Source of the DNA: an uncultured Clostridia bacterium
GTDB lineage: Bacteria; Bacillota; Clostridia; UBA1381; UMGS1253
Length of the DNA stretch: 6,616 nucleotides
NCBI GenBank assembly: GCA_937892135.1
Contig: CALAUK010000200.1
Coordinates: 1-6,616, forward strand
Reading direction: 5' to 3'
Shown: positions 6,468-6,616 of the stretch, piece after piece
Numbering within the stretch: position 1 is the stretch's first letter
Layout of the letters: each line of letters begins with the position of its first letter
Translations under genes and position numbers: made by a program
Notes under the pieces: model-generated
Told to the model about the DNA's origin: nothing
Databases searched by the model: none
The model's input: the letters and a program-made list of their open reading frames with translations, nothing else

Positions 6468-6616
6468 TTACATCTCTTTAAGAGTTTTTATAATACCCTT
6501 GCAAATAGCCTCCGCAGCTTTCTTCTGAAGCTCCTCGTCCATAAGCTTTTCTCTGTCTCCCTCGTTTGTGATAAACGCATTTTCAACTATTACAGACGGC
6601 ATATTTGCCTTTCTTA
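6468..6616 (-). CDS. C-terminal end of an N-acetylmuramoyl-L-alanine amidase (Amidase_3 type), cut by the right edge
   Basis: Only the last 48 codons are in the window, ending with TAA at 6470-6468. The readable part, beginning RKANMPSVIVENAFITNEGD, matches the C-terminal signature of zinc-dependent Amidase_3 (AmiC/CwlD-like) enzymes. In these the Glu of the 'P-[SA]-V-[LI]-V-E' motif is catalytic and the following '[FI]-[IL]-[TS]-N' and KAA-AI helix close the fold. These enzymes cut the bond between MurNAc and L-Ala, producing peptide-free glycan. The stop is 11 nt before the GTG of the SpoIID-like gene, so the two are translationally close and probably cotranscribed. Domain content upstream (for example wall-binding repeats) cannot be seen. 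Confidence 0.88.
   Translation of the reverse strand, partial: RKANMPSVIVENAFITNEGDREKLMDEELQKKAAEAICKGIIKTLKEM

Overview
The window looks like chromosomal DNA from a low-GC, Gram-positive, clostridia-type bacterium. The evidence is an S-layer-homology surface protein, a SpoIID-family wall enzyme, an HPr carrying both the PTS histidine and the regulatory serine, strong Shine-Dalgarno sites with some TTG/GTG starts, and A/T-rich intergenic DNA with intrinsic terminators. I cannot name the species.

Layout. Positions 1-43 (- strand) hold the first codons of a small gene running off the left edge. It is divergent from a 557-residue secreted SLH-domain protein (199-1872, +) that has a perfect-consensus sigma-A promoter at 133-161. 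A compact convergent zone (1873-2265) follows. It contains a bidirectional terminator, an unexplained GC-rich segment of about 150 bp bounded on the left by a copy of the 3' end of a tRNA gene, a second terminator, a tRNA-Pro(CGG) gene (2150-2226, -), and an 11-bp hairpin. Upstream of the tRNA on the same strand is ptsH (HPr; 2266-2529, -) with its own promoter.

The right two thirds is one tight - strand gene string, in transcription order: the end of an N-acetylmuramoyl-L-alanine amidase (cut by the right edge), a SpoIID/LytB-domain protein, queA and tgt. Gaps are 11-18 nt, so these genes are very probably cotranscribed. The promoter lies outside the window.

How the genes work together. The amidase and the SpoIID-like enzyme form a plausible two-step pair: stem peptides are removed, then the bared glycan strands are cut. 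QueA and Tgt are two steps of queuosine tRNA modification (Tgt inserts preQ1, QueA converts it to epoxyqueuosine). HPr is the general PTS phosphocarrier and catabolite-control protein. The SLH protein is anchored outside the cell and carries a beta-rich, propeller-like C-terminal half of unknown function.

The most unusual part is 1944-2167. A 22-bp direct repeat of the tRNA-Pro 3' end brackets a GC-rich, hairpin-rich segment. This could be a relic of integration at a tRNA gene, a partial tRNA duplication, or a member of a dispersed repeat family.
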